Assembly: GCF_030122805.1 (NCBI RefSeq)
Contig: NZ_CP126080.1
Location: forward strand, 3,167,001-3,231,000
From: Mesobacillus sp. AQ2
Lineage (GTDB): Bacteria; Bacillota; Bacilli; Bacillales; Cytobacillaceae
Reading direction: 5' to 3'
Length of the DNA stretch: 64,000 nucleotides
A program made the position numbers and the translations under genes. Positions 36,225 to 44,507 of the stretch are shown piece by piece (the stretch's first letter is position 1; each line of letters starts with the position of its first letter). Under the pieces are notes generated by a model. The model had not been told where the DNA came from, made no database searches, and worked only from the letters and a program-made list of their open reading frames with translations.

Positions 36225-36399
36225 CTAATTACTTTTGACTCTAAAAGCAGCCCAGCAGCCAGCAACCACTTCTCCATCCAGAGCAATCTTTTCTCCAGGA
36301 ATAACAATCTGCAGTATTTTGTTCCTTAAACTTCCCAGCTACCTCTTCAACCTTATCACTATGGACACAATTGACCTGACAGACATCCTGCTCCTTCAA
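36225..36399 (-). pseudogene. Remnant of a CadC-type (ArsR) metalloregulator locus
   Basis: A TTG at 36399 behind GAGGTG opens a frame (KEQDVCQVNCVHSDKVEEVA) that looks like the metal-binding N terminus of CadC. The DNA-binding domain is missing. Shifted by one frame the next part reads IVIPGEKIALDGEVVAG, which resembles the actuator loop of a P-type metal ATPase, and stops at 36225. It looks like a deleted cadC-cadA fusion scar. The P-type match is short and could be chance. Confidence 0.4.
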
Positions 36400-36412
36400 C
36401 TTATCATCCACC

Positions 36413-36467
36413 TCATTCAAATAATCATTTGAGTATATAATATTCAAACCACCGTTTGAATGTCAAT
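36413..36467 (-). promoter_or_regulatory. Promoter with two ArsR/CadC-like inverted repeats
   Basis: On the minus strand TTGACA (36460-36465) and TATTAT (18 nt downstream) enclose a perfect inverted repeat, ATTCAAAC-4-GTTTGAAT. A second, CTCAAAT-4-ATTTGAATGA, overlaps the transcript start and is very like the known CadC operator. Confidence 0.6.
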
Positions 36468-36495
36468 AAAAAAACCAGGATTCTCTCCTGGTTTT
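36466..36495 (-). terminator. Terminator of the small membrane protein gene
   Basis: A perfect 10-bp stem AAAACCAGGA/TCCTGGTTTT (36471-36480 with 36486-36495), 5-nt loop; the minus strand continues with TTTATTG. Confidence 0.8.
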
Positions 36496-36500
36496 AAAGA

Positions 36501-36785
36501 TTAGGCTATTTTTTCTCTCTGCCGGTCAGCAACCTTTTTAAAATAAAATCCTAATTTAACGAGACCAACCGCGATCAGGGAAAAGATCATATTGTAGAAA
36601 ACCGCGAATATTGCAAGATCCATCACTTCAAAAATGACAGCATACAGTAACCCAACAATCCCGAATAAGGAAATAGTGATCAGGAAATGCATTCTCGGCA
36701 GGAGAAAAGTGATAATCCCGCTAAACAACATGACCAGTGAACCCATAATGAAAAAATGAAGACCGAATAAAAGTAAGAATTCCAA
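36501..36785 (-). CDS. Small multi-pass membrane protein
   Basis: A 94-residue, very hydrophobic protein with three predicted helices (about 4-28, 33-52, 56-82) and a charged C-terminal tail (KKVADRQREKIA). The start is TTG at 36785 with GGGGGAG 5 nt upstream. I do not recognise a family. It sits downstream of the histidine phosphatase in the same direction. Confidence 0.65.
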   Translation of the reverse strand: MEFLLLFGLHFFIMGSLVMLFSGIITFLLPRMHFLITISLFGIVGLLYAVIFEVMDLAIFAVFYNMIFSLIAVGLVKLGFYFKKVADRQREKIA

Positions 36786-36872
36786 GCGTACTCCCCCAGT
36801 TTCGTATAGAAAGAATGGATGGAAATAGTTCCATCACCTTCCATTTCCCTCTGGGTCATTTTTTAAACGGTT

Positions 36873-37421
36873 TTAAATCCGGTCATCCCATATTCGATTC
36901 AGGAGTGTGCTTTCACTTGAAACAACCAGTTCAAAAACATCTGGATTGGTCATTTCCATCAGGCAATCGTATCCGAAACTTTCGTTGAAATATCTCATGA
37001 GCAATGTGGTCATGTTTCCATGGCTGACAAGGAGGATATGACCATCGTCCGAACATAGTAAGTCTTCAATCAGGGATTTAGCCCGTTTCATCGCGGCAGA
37101 AGTAGACTCTCCACCCTCAAAAACAAGCTCGAAGTCTTCGAAGGTTTGTTTCAGCTTTTCCCGCCAGTCTTCCAGATTCACTGTGCTCAGCACTCTTTCA
37201 CCAAGTCTTTCATCCTCAAGAACCTCTATTCCTTTGGAATTGGCCAAAGGCTTTATTGTATCGATCGCTCTTTTAAATGGACTTGAATAGATGCTATCTA
37301 TTTCCTTATGTTTAAAAAAGTCAACCAGCGCCAGCGCCTGCTTCCGGCCATGTTCGGTCAATGGCGAGTCTACTGGCTGTCCAGCTGCACTAGCATGACG
37401 TACTAGATAGATTGTTTTCAA
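36873..37421 (-). CDS. Histidine phosphatase family protein
   Basis: A 182-residue phosphoglycerate-mutase-like phosphatase. The catalytic LVRHASA (RHG-type) motif is at residues 6-12, SSPFKRAIDT at about 46, and the second His in LLVSHGNM near 133. The start is TTG at 37421 with AGGGGTG 7 nt upstream. It follows rnz by 18 nt and is probably cotranscribed. Substrate unknown. Confidence 0.88.
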   Translation of the reverse strand: MKTIYLVRHASAAGQPVDSPLTEHGRKQALALVDFFKHKEIDSIYSSPFKRAIDTIKPLANSKGIEVLEDERLGERVLSTVNLEDWREKLKQTFEDFELVFEGGESTSAAMKRAKSLIEDLLCSDDGHILLVSHGNMTTLLMRYFNESFGYDCLMEMTNPDVFELVVSSESTLLNRIWDDRI

Positions 37422-37439
37422 TCGTCACACCCCTTTTAT

Positions 37440-38369
37440 TCAGTCGTGGTCATACGGAACCGTGATTTCCATGAAGTCCTCTGATATGACAGTATTGGCA
37501 AAAATCGTCTTGGCTTCCGCTTCTAACTGCTGCCAGTCATTGCGGTCATATCTCGAACTTATATGGGTAAGACACAGTTTTTTTGCATCCGCATTCAAGG
37601 CAGTTTCAGCTGCCTGCAGTGTAGAGGAATGGAAATACTCATGAGCAAGCGACTCTTCACCTGCTGAAAAAGTGGCCTCATGGACAAGTAAATCCGCCTT
37701 ATGGGCAAGTAATTGAGCATTTTGGCAAACTCTTGTGTCTCCTAAAATGGAGATTATTCGGCCTTTCTGCGGGGGACCGACGAATTCAGCAGGGTCAATC
37801 ACCGTACCGTTGTCCAATATGACCTCTTCGCCATTTTTGATTTTCCTGTAATCAGGTCCAGGCTTTACACCTGCAGCCTGAAGCTTATCTGCAAGGAGGG
37901 TGCCCGGTCGGTCCTTTTCAATGATTCTATACCCATATGAAGGAATTCCATGCTCAAGCAGCCTTGCTTCCACAATAAACTGATCATCCTCGAATATGAT
38001 TCCTTCTTCCAGTTCAATAATTTCGATAGGATACTTCAAATACGATTTGCTAATCTTCAGGGATACTTCAATATACTCCTTGATCCCCGGCGGCCCGTAT
38101 ACAGTAACCAAGGAGTCCCCTCCCTGGAAGGAACGGCTGGACAGCAAGCCCGGCAATCCATAGATATGATCACCATGCAAATGGGTGATAAAAATTTTCT
38201 CGATTCTTCTCGGCTTTATGCTTGTATGTAAAATCTGGTGCTGGGTTGCTTCCCCACAGTCAAACAGCCAGACAACTCCCCGTTCCTCGAGTAACTTCAG
38301 TGCAATTGAAGTCACATTCCTTAATTTTGCTGGAACCCCTGCACCTGTCCCCAGAAAAAAAACATCCAT
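37440..38369 (-). CDS. rnz: Ribonuclease Z
   Basis: Endonuclease that trims the 3' end of tRNA precursors lacking encoded CCA. The 309-residue MBL protein has the motif [11 protein letters not shown] (HxHxDH, about 62-68), the flexible-arm region (about 155-190), LVHEATF and the C-terminal LTHISSRY His. The ATG at 38369 follows AGGAGG by 11 nt. It corresponds to B. subtilis yqjK. Confidence 0.95.
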   Translation of the reverse strand: MDVFFLGTGAGVPAKLRNVTSIALKLLEERGVVWLFDCGEATQHQILHTSIKPRRIEKIFITHLHGDHIYGLPGLLSSRSFQGGDSLVTVYGPPGIKEYIEVSLKISKSYLKYPIEIIELEEGIIFEDDQFIVEARLLEHGIPSYGYRIIEKDRPGTLLADKLQAAGVKPGPDYRKIKNGEEVILDNGTVIDPAEFVGPPQKGRIISILGDTRVCQNAQLLAHKADLLVHEATFSAGEESLAHEYFHSSTLQAAETALNADAKKLCLTHISSRYDRNDWQQLEAEAKTIFANTVISEDFMEITVPYDHD

Positions 38370-38472
38370 ATCCCTTACATCCTCCTGTCAATACGCTTGC
38401 AAACGCAAATCCATTTCATTATTCCTTTCAATATATCATATGTATCAGCGTCCATCTAAACAGATCGTTGAT

Positions 38473-38501
38473 TTGATGAGAATGGGATAGTCCGATACAA
38501 T
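38473..38501 (+). promoter_or_regulatory. zwf promoter P1
   Basis: TTGATG (38473-38478), 17 nt, TACAAT (38496-38501). The -10 region CCGATACAATTT is repeated exactly in P2. The 319-nt rnz-zwf gap otherwise contains the rnz upstream region and no coding sequence. Confidence 0.55.
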
Positions 38502-38529
38502 TTGCAGAAACTAATACAGGCCAAAAGAG

Positions 38530-38558
38530 TTGCTAATTGTTCTCGAAACCGATACAAT
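38530..38558 (+). promoter_or_regulatory. zwf promoter P2
   Basis: TTGCTA (38530-38535), 17 nt, TACAAT (38553-38558), 57 nt after P1 and with the same CCGATACAATTT core, which here is also part of the palindrome ATACAATTTTGTAT. Confidence 0.55.
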
Positions 38559-38688
38559 TTTGTATTTGTAAAGTGTTTTTTATTCTCAGAGATTGTTGCT
38601 TTCCATTTTCCAGGCGAGAAAGCGGAAAAGTTAACAGAAAAAGCCTTCTACATATTTCTAAATTCACATAAAAGAGAGGTTCTATATT

Positions 38689-40188
38689 GTGGCACACACC
38701 GAAAAACCAACAGCTTTAATCATGATCTTCGGGGCTACAGGAGACCTGGCAAACCGAAAACTATTTCCTTCCCTTTACAACTTGTATGCAAAAGGGAAAC
38801 TGGACAAGTTCGCGGTCGTTGGCGTTGCCCGTCGTTCACTGACAAATGAAGAATTTCAGCTTAGGGTAAAAGAGTCTGTAACTGAACATGGAAAATCAGA
38901 AGCAAATCTTGATGAGTTCGTCTCCAAGTTTTATTATCATTCCCATGATGTTACTGACTCAAGCTCCTATATCGCACTTGGCAAGCTGGCAGAAGAGCTC
39001 GACGGACATTACGGACTTGATGGCAATAGAATTTTCTACCTGGCAATGGCACCCGAATTCTTCGGAACGATTGCTGAACATTTAAAGAATGACAACCTGA
39101 CGAATGTTCCTGGTTTCAAGAGACTCGTCATCGAGAAGCCATTCGGACATGACCTTGAATCGGCAAAAGTGCTGAACAAGCAAATCCGAACTGCTTTTTC
39201 CGAGGATGAAATCTACAGGATCGACCATTACCTCGGAAAGGAAATGGTTCAAAATATCGAAGTCATCCGTTTTGCGAACGCGATGTTCGAGCCACTCTGG
39301 AATAACCGTTACATTTCCAACATCCAGGTAACATCCAGTGAAACACTTGGAGTAGAAGAACGCGGCCGCTATTATGAAAAGAGCGGTGCACTCCGGGACA
39401 TGGTCCAGAACCATATGCTTCAGATGGTCTCTTTGCTGGCGATGGAACCGCCTATCAAGCTGACAACGGATGAAATCCGTTCCGAAAAAGTAAGAGTGTT
39501 CCGTGCACTCCGACCGATCACGGGAGAGGCAGTAAACGACTATTTTGTCCGTGGCCAATATGGTAAAGGCACGATGAATGAGAAAGATGTTCCTGCTTAC
39601 CGTCAGGAGGAAATGGTTGACCCTGATTCCAATACCGAGACGTTCGTAGCTGGCAAGCTGATGATTGATAACTTCCGCTGGGCTGGAGTACCTTTCTATA
39701 TCCGGACAGGCAAAAGAATGAAGGCAAAATCAACAAAAATCGTGATTCAATTCAAAGATATCCCGATGGATTTGTATTACAAACCAGAAAAAACGGTCAA
39801 CCCAAATCTGCTTGTGATCCATATCCAGCCTGAAGAAGGAATCACGCTTCATTTGAACGCCAAGAAATCCGGCCAGGGGACAGATGCTACACCTGTGAAA
39901 CTGAATTATGCCAATAAAGGGATCGATGGACTGAATACACCGGAAGCATATGAGAAGCTTCTGTATGATTCATTGCGCGGTGACGCAACAAACTTTACTC
40001 ATTGGGATGAAGTGGCACTCTCCTGGAGTTTCGTCGATAACATCTCAGAAGTATGGGAAAACACGAAAGAACCGACCTTCCCGAACTATGAATCTGGCTT
40101 AATGGGTCCTGATGCAGCAGACAAGCTGCTCGAAAAAGATGGATTCTTCTGGTGGCCAATCACCGAAATCGATGTAGAAAATTGCTGA
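38689..40188 (+). CDS. zwf: Glucose-6-phosphate 1-dehydrogenase
   Basis: First enzyme of the oxidative pentose phosphate pathway. It has 499 residues with the NADP motif FGATGDLANRKL (about 14-25), the active-site RIDHYLGKE near 180 and EKPFGHD. The start is GTG at 38689, 9 nt after GAGAGG. Two tandem promoters lie upstream, and gndA, the second NADPH-producing step, is 3 kb away on the other strand. Confidence 0.97.
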   Translation: MAHTEKPTALIMIFGATGDLANRKLFPSLYNLYAKGKLDKFAVVGVARRSLTNEEFQLRVKESVTEHGKSEANLDEFVSKFYYHSHDVTDSSSYIALGKLAEELDGHYGLDGNRIFYLAMAPEFFGTIAEHLKNDNLTNVPGFKRLVIEKPFGHDLESAKVLNKQIRTAFSEDEIYRIDHYLGKEMVQNIEVIRFANAMFEPLWNNRYISNIQVTSSETLGVEERGRYYEKSGALRDMVQNHMLQMVSLLAMEPPIKLTTDEIRSEKVRVFRALRPITGEAVNDYFVRGQYGKGTMNEKDVPAYRQEEMVDPDSNTETFVAGKLMIDNFRWAGVPFYIRTGKRMKAKSTKIVIQFKDIPMDLYYKPEKTVNPNLLVIHIQPEEGITLHLNAKKSGQGTDATPVKLNYANKGIDGLNTPEAYEKLLYDSLRGDATNFTHWDEVALSWSFVDNISEVWENTKEPTFPNYESGLMGPDAADKLLEKDGFFWWPITEIDVENC

Positions 40189-40191
40189 TCA

Positions 40192-40226
40192 AAAAGGCCC
40201 GCCTGTTACATGGCGGGCCTTTTGTT
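40192..40226 (+). terminator. Bidirectional terminator of zwf
   Basis: A 12-bp stem AAAAGGCCCGCC/GGCGGGCCTTTT (40192-40203 with 40212-40223) with 8-nt loop; T and A runs on both sides serve zwf and the convergent zinc-ribbon gene. Confidence 0.9.
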
Positions 40227-40432
40227 TAACCTCCAAAAAAGAAATCAAGGATATTCGAGCCTGCAGATACCTCTTTGTTATAGAACTCGGAGTATCCGCA
40301 CTTCTTGCAATACACAACAGTAAACTGGTTATTCTGGATATCAAACATCTTGGATAATCCCGTACCAGTCATCGCGACATCCTTCTGTGCTGCGTCCGTG
40401 CTCCCGCATTTTATGCACCCTTTGTCGGTCAT
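40226..40432 (-). CDS. Zinc-ribbon protein
   Basis: A 68-residue protein with two CxxC pairs (CIKCG at 6-10 and CKKCGYSEFY at about 42-51), a zinc-ribbon domain of the nucleic-acid-binding type found widely in bacilli. The C terminus is glycine and phenylalanine rich. Function unknown. Confidence 0.8.
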   Translation of the reverse strand: MTDKGCIKCGSTDAAQKDVAMTGTGLSKMFDIQNNQFTVVYCKKCGYSEFYNKEVSAGSNILDFFFGG

Positions 40433-40566
40433 TGTCTTCCAACTCCCTTTTTTTTAACTATACTTCTTTTACGTATCTGCCAAAGATTGGTTTCACCTTT
40501 TCACATAAAAAAATCCTGAAAAGGAAAACTTATATTTGTCTTATTAACTAAACAGAGGTGAAAGGT

Positions 40567-41301
40567 ATGGGATGGTTCGGACACAGCAACAAGACATTCA
40601 GCTTTGCCATGTTTTCAGAGAGCCATCTTGCCATTTTAGCGATCTTCATATTTGTAAATACGGCAATTTTTTTAAACAGGCGGAAATTAAGTAATGAAAA
40701 GTGGCGGAAAGCTGAGCTGCTGACAGCATTCTCATTAATATTGATCGAGCTCTTCAATCATTACTGGATGTATAAACATGCTGTCTGGAAGCTAGGACGC
40801 TCCATGCCCTTGGAACTATGTAATATAGGTCTCTTCCTGGCTATTGGTTTACTGTTAACCAGAAAGAAACTCTTTTTTGAGCTATTGTTTTTCATTGCCT
40901 TATTGGGTGCGACCCAGGCGATCATCACACCTGCTTTAACCTATGGCTTCCCTCATTTTCGCTTTTTTCACTTTTTCTATGCCCATATGATGATTGTATG
41001 GGTGACCCTTTATTTCACTCTGGCAAAGGGATTTCACCCTACATTCAGTTCAGTTTTAAAGGTCATTCTATTCATCAATCTGCTTCTGCCCGTAATCCTG
41101 TTAATTAATAAAACCGCTGACGGGAACTATTGGTTTTTGCGCCATAAACCTGATAGCCCCAGTTTCATGGATTTACTCGGTCCCTATCCATGGTATATTT
41201 TTTCCCTGGAAAGTTTGCTGGTCTTATTAAGTCTCCTTGCATGGCTCTGCTTGCGGTTATGGCTAAGAGGAGAGAAAAGGAGTTCTTATTCTGAGACTTA
41301 A
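40567..41301 (+). CDS. TIGR02206/YwaF-type integral membrane protein
   Basis: A 244-residue protein with about seven membrane helices. The segments IELFNHYWMYKHAVW, LPLELCN-like PLELCNIGLF and FFHFFYAHMMIVW match the TIGR02206/YwaF family of unknown function. The ATG at 40567 has AGAGGTG 7 nt upstream; the GTG at 40558 overlaps that site. Confidence 0.8.
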   Translation: MGWFGHSNKTFSFAMFSESHLAILAIFIFVNTAIFLNRRKLSNEKWRKAELLTAFSLILIELFNHYWMYKHAVWKLGRSMPLELCNIGLFLAIGLLLTRKKLFFELLFFIALLGATQAIITPALTYGFPHFRFFHFFYAHMMIVWVTLYFTLAKGFHPTFSSVLKVILFINLLLPVILLINKTADGNYWFLRHKPDSPSFMDLLGPYPWYIFSLESLLVLLSLLAWLCLRLWLRGEKRSSYSET

Positions 41302-41314
41302 ACATTCCTTTTTC

Positions 41315-41345
41315 CAAAAAAAAGAAGGCAATTGAATGCCCTCTA
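41315..41345 (-). terminator. Terminator of the carboxylesterase gene
   Basis: A short GGCA/TGCC-centred hairpin followed on the minus strand by TTCTTTTTTTT. The T-run is strong; the stem is weak. Confidence 0.5.
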
Positions 41346-42086
41346 AAGATTCCTTTTGATAAACTGCAGTGTCTTTTCAATAATAATGTGCTGATCATTG
41401 TCAAGAGTTGCAACATGATAGCTTTCTTTTAAGGGATAGATTTCTTTTGTTTCAGAGCTGATATTTTCATAAATGGTTTGAGAATTATCCGGCGGCACCA
41501 CATGGTCTTCCTCAGAAACAAAGATCAAAGCTGGGCAAGATATTTTCGCCAGGTCATCTTTAACTTCTTTCATGAAGGTTAAAATTTCTTTTACTGATTG
41601 GACCGGCGTTTTTTCATAAGCTAGTTCCGTTACTCCCGCTTTTTTAATGTCAGATCCAATTGCATCCAAAAACCTGGTGCCTTCCAATTGGCGGACAGGC
41701 TCCATTGCCGGGATATCAACAGCGGCATTGACCAGGACAATCCCCCGGAATTCAGGATATTTTTCAGCCATGTACAACGTCAGCGTTCCGCCCATTGACA
41801 GGCCTGTCACAAAAATCGTGTCACACCTATCTTTTAACCACTGAAATCCCTCTTCCACCGACGCAATCCAATCACGATAAGAGGTTTGTTCCATGTCTTC
41901 ATAATGTGTACCATGTCCCTTCAAGCGGGGACCACATACGGTATATCCTGCCTCAGCATACGCCTCCCCTAGTGGCCTCATACTCTGTGTAGAGCCTGTA
42001 AAACCATGAGATACAAGGATACCAACTCTATTTCCTTCAAAATAGAATGGTTCAGCTCCCTCAAGAACAGGGTAACGATCTGCCAT
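41343..42086 (-). CDS. Carboxylesterase (Est30 type)
   Basis: A 247-residue monoacylglycerol-lipase-like esterase. Oxyanion hole HGFTGS (about 25-30), nucleophile GLSMGGTL (Ser at about 94), acid in SEEDHVVP and His in ESYHVATLDND. It resembles Geobacillus Est30/YvaK. The ATG at 42086 has AGGGAG-like sequence nearby. The physiological substrate is not evident. Confidence 0.9.
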   Translation of the reverse strand: MADRYPVLEGAEPFYFEGNRVGILVSHGFTGSTQSMRPLGEAYAEAGYTVCGPRLKGHGTHYEDMEQTSYRDWIASVEEGFQWLKDRCDTIFVTGLSMGGTLTLYMAEKYPEFRGIVLVNAAVDIPAMEPVRQLEGTRFLDAIGSDIKKAGVTELAYEKTPVQSVKEILTFMKEVKDDLAKISCPALIFVSEEDHVVPPDNSQTIYENISSETKEIYPLKESYHVATLDNDQHIIIEKTLQFIKRNL

Positions 42087-42174
42087 GCTATTCCCTCCAA
42101 TCTAATTATCTACTTAAAAGATTTCGACTCATCTTGAGGCAAACCCTTCCTTTCATACGAAAAACACCTTTATT

Positions 42175-42912
42175 TACAATCAAAACCACCAGTGTGAACT
42201 GGTGGTTTGCTCTGCGGCTGAAAGCCTCTCTTACCGGCCTTGGCCTTAAAGGCCCGCTGAAAGGGTTTCCCTTCTGCACCACATTCACTCACCAATTCTA
42301 AAGAATTTCTTTATTTATTCTTATTTTTTTGTCCTGTGAAAGGATCAAACTCTTCGAACAATGTTAACTGGTCAGCTTGATAGTCTTCCACGAGCTGATT
42401 TCGAATGTATTCTTGTATTTGCTTTTTGTTTCTGCCTACTGTATCAACATAGAAGCCTCGGCACCAAAATTTCCGGTTTCCATACCGGTATTTTAAATTG
42501 GCATGTCGATCGAAAATCATGAGGCTGCTCTTTCCTTTCAAGTAACCCATGAATTGAGACACACTCAATTTCGGCGGGATACTAACTAACATATGAATGT
42601 GGTCCGGACAGGCATTAGCTTCATGGATCACAACACCTTTTCGTTCACATAAATCTCTGATAATTTGGCCTATACTCTTTTTATATTTTCCATAAATGAT
42701 TTGTCTTCTGTATTTTGGGGCAAATACTATGTGATACTTACAATTCCATGTTGTATGTGCTAAACTGTTCATGTCCTTCATAGGGCATACCTCCTTCTAC
42801 GGTGAGATGAAGTGGTCGGGAAACCAACTTTATCCTACCATGAAGTGAGGTTTTTTTATTACTACCACGCTATAAGCTCTCTGGAACCCCCGGCATAGCC
42901 AGGGGTTTTCTA
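42175..42912 (-). mobile_element. IS200-type insertion sequence
   Basis: A single-gene element of about 740 bp. It has tnpA and subterminal hairpins at both sides: a perfect AAACCACCAGT/ACTGGTGGTTT hairpin (42183-42208) beyond the 3' end of tnpA and AACCCC/GGGGTT (42885-42907) upstream of it. No terminal inverted repeats or target duplication are expected for this family. Exact ends are inferred. It lies between the esterase and gndA without breaking a gene. Confidence 0.85.
42311..42781 (-). CDS. tnpA: IS200/IS605 family transposase TnpA
   Basis: A 156-residue HUH single-strand transposase. The metal-binding HUH motif is DHIHMLV (about 60-66) and the catalytic tyrosine lies in EYIRNQ near residue 125. 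Length and motifs indicate an intact gene. AGGAGG precedes the ATG at 42781. There is no tnpB-like gene, so it is the IS200 type. Confidence 0.95.
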   Translation of the reverse strand: MKDMNSLAHTTWNCKYHIVFAPKYRRQIIYGKYKKSIGQIIRDLCERKGVVIHEANACPDHIHMLVSIPPKLSVSQFMGYLKGKSSLMIFDRHANLKYRYGNRKFWCRGFYVDTVGRNKKQIQEYIRNQLVEDYQADQLTLFEEFDPFTGQKNKNK

Positions 42913-42920
42913 ACACAGTA

Positions 42921-42955
42921 ACAAATAAAAAACAGCGGATACAAAATCCGCTGTT
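42921..42955 (-). terminator. Terminator of gndA
   Basis: A perfect 10-bp stem AACAGCGGAT/ATCCGCTGTT (42931-42940 with 42946-42955), then TTTTATTTGT on the minus strand. Confidence 0.85.
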
Positions 42956-42963
42956 ACAGTGTC

Positions 42964-44376
42964 TTATTCCATCCACTCAGTGTGGAAGATTCCTTCTTTG
43001 TCAATGCGCTGATAGGTGTGGGCGCCAAAATAATCGCGCTGCGCCTGTATCAAGTTGGCCGGCAGCGTTTCTGTCCGGTAGCTGTCGAAATAGGAAAGGG
43101 CAGCAGAGAAGCTCGGAACCGGAATTCCGTTAAGAACAGCAGCGGAGATGATTTCCCGCAGTGACTGCTGATAGCCTTCAGTGATTTCCTTGAAATAAGG
43201 ATCAAGCAGCAAATTTTTCAACTCAGGGTCGCGATCGTACGCTTCCTTGATTTTCTGTAGGAACTGGGCTCTGATAATGCAGCCTCCGCGGAAAATCATC
43301 GCGATTTCTCCGTAGTTCAGGTTCCAGTCATATTCTTCTGATGCCGCTCTCATCTGGGCGAAGCCCTGTGCATAAGAACAAATTTTGCTCAGATACAGTG
43401 CCTTTCGAATCGATTCAATGAATCCCTTTTTGTCACCATCAAATGGTTTCGCTTCTGGTCCGGAAAGTACCTTGCTTGCCTCAACCCGCTCTTGCTTCAT
43501 GGCCGAAATAAAACGCGCGAAAACGGATTCCGTAATGATAGGCAGCGGAACCCCAAGGTCTAGCGCACTCTGGCTTGTCCATTTTCCTGTTCCTTTTTGG
43601 CCTGCAGTATCAAGGATTACGTCGACAAGCGGTTTGCCTGTTTCGTCGTCCTTTTTTGTGAAAATATCAGCTGTGATTTCAATCAAGTAGCTGTCCAGCT
43701 CACCTTTATTCCATTCAGCGAACACTTCATGCAGCTCTTCAGCACTCAAGCCAAGAACATGCTTCAGCATGAAATAAGATTCTGCGATCAGCTGCATGTC
43801 GCCATACTCGATTCCATTGTGGACCATTTTTACATAATGGCCCGCTCCATCAGGACCAATATATGTTGTGCACGCGTCCCCATTGACCTTAGCAGCAATA
43901 TCCTGGAAGATCGGCGAAACCAGCTCATATGCCTCCTTTTGCCCACCAGGCATGATGGAAGGTCCATGCAGTGCGCCTTCCTCCCCTCCAGATACCCCGG
44001 TGCCAATGAAGTGAAGTCCAAGCTCGCTCAATTCTTTGTTCCGCCGCTGTGTATCGGCAAAATATGTATTACCGCCATCGATGATGATATCGCCCTTTTC
44101 AAGATGAGGCTTCAATTGATCGATTGTCGCGTCGGTCGCAGCCCCGGCCTTTACCATCAGCAAGATTTTCCGCGGTTTCTCGAGGGATTCAACAAATTCT
44201 TCGATTGAAAACGTTCCGTAAATGTTCTTGCCTTCCGTTTCGGCGAGCATTTCATCCGTCTTTTCTCTAGAACGATTATAAACGGAAACAGAATACCCAC
44301 GGCTTTCAATATTCATCGCAAGGTTTTTCCCCATAACAGCGAGGCCAATGACTCCGATTTGCTGTTTTGACATCAT
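42964..44376 (-). CDS. gndA: NADP-dependent 6-phosphogluconate dehydrogenase
   Basis: Oxidises 6-phosphogluconate to ribulose-5-phosphate with NADPH. It has 470 residues with the [13 protein letters not shown] nucleotide fold, NRSREKTDE that fits NADP preference, and the active-site [13 protein letters not shown] segment near 183. It corresponds to B. subtilis yqjI. AAGGAAGG lies upstream of the ATG pair at 44376/44373. An IS200 copy lies just beyond its terminator. Confidence 0.97.
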   Translation of the reverse strand: MMSKQQIGVIGLAVMGKNLAMNIESRGYSVSVYNRSREKTDEMLAETEGKNIYGTFSIEEFVESLEKPRKILLMVKAGAATDATIDQLKPHLEKGDIIIDGGNTYFADTQRRNKELSELGLHFIGTGVSGGEEGALHGPSIMPGGQKEAYELVSPIFQDIAAKVNGDACTTYIGPDGAGHYVKMVHNGIEYGDMQLIAESYFMLKHVLGLSAEELHEVFAEWNKGELDSYLIEITADIFTKKDDETGKPLVDVILDTAGQKGTGKWTSQSALDLGVPLPIITESVFARFISAMKQERVEASKVLSGPEAKPFDGDKKGFIESIRKALYLSKICSYAQGFAQMRAASEEYDWNLNYGEIAMIFRGGCIIRAQFLQKIKEAYDRDPELKNLLLDPYFKEITEGYQQSLREIISAAVLNGIPVPSFSAALSYFDSYRTETLPANLIQAQRDYFGAHTYQRIDKEGIFHTEWME

Positions 44377-44507
44377 TCCAACTTCCTTCCTTTTTCATAA
44401 CTGGTTTTTAAAAACTTACAAACTAATGTAACAATGAATCCAGGGTGGTGCAAACAATAGGCTTCATCCCTCTATATTTTGACTTAACCTCTGGAAGCTA
44501 AACAACT

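Noticed and set aside
36241..36447. Intact 68-residue gene
   Set aside because: The C-terminal part is out-of-frame-looking, Cys/Trp-rich sequence, and the N terminus fits a truncated CadC regulator better.
42106..42301. Frames of 60-84 residues at the right end of the IS element
   Set aside because: They cover the IS hairpins and have no start signals.
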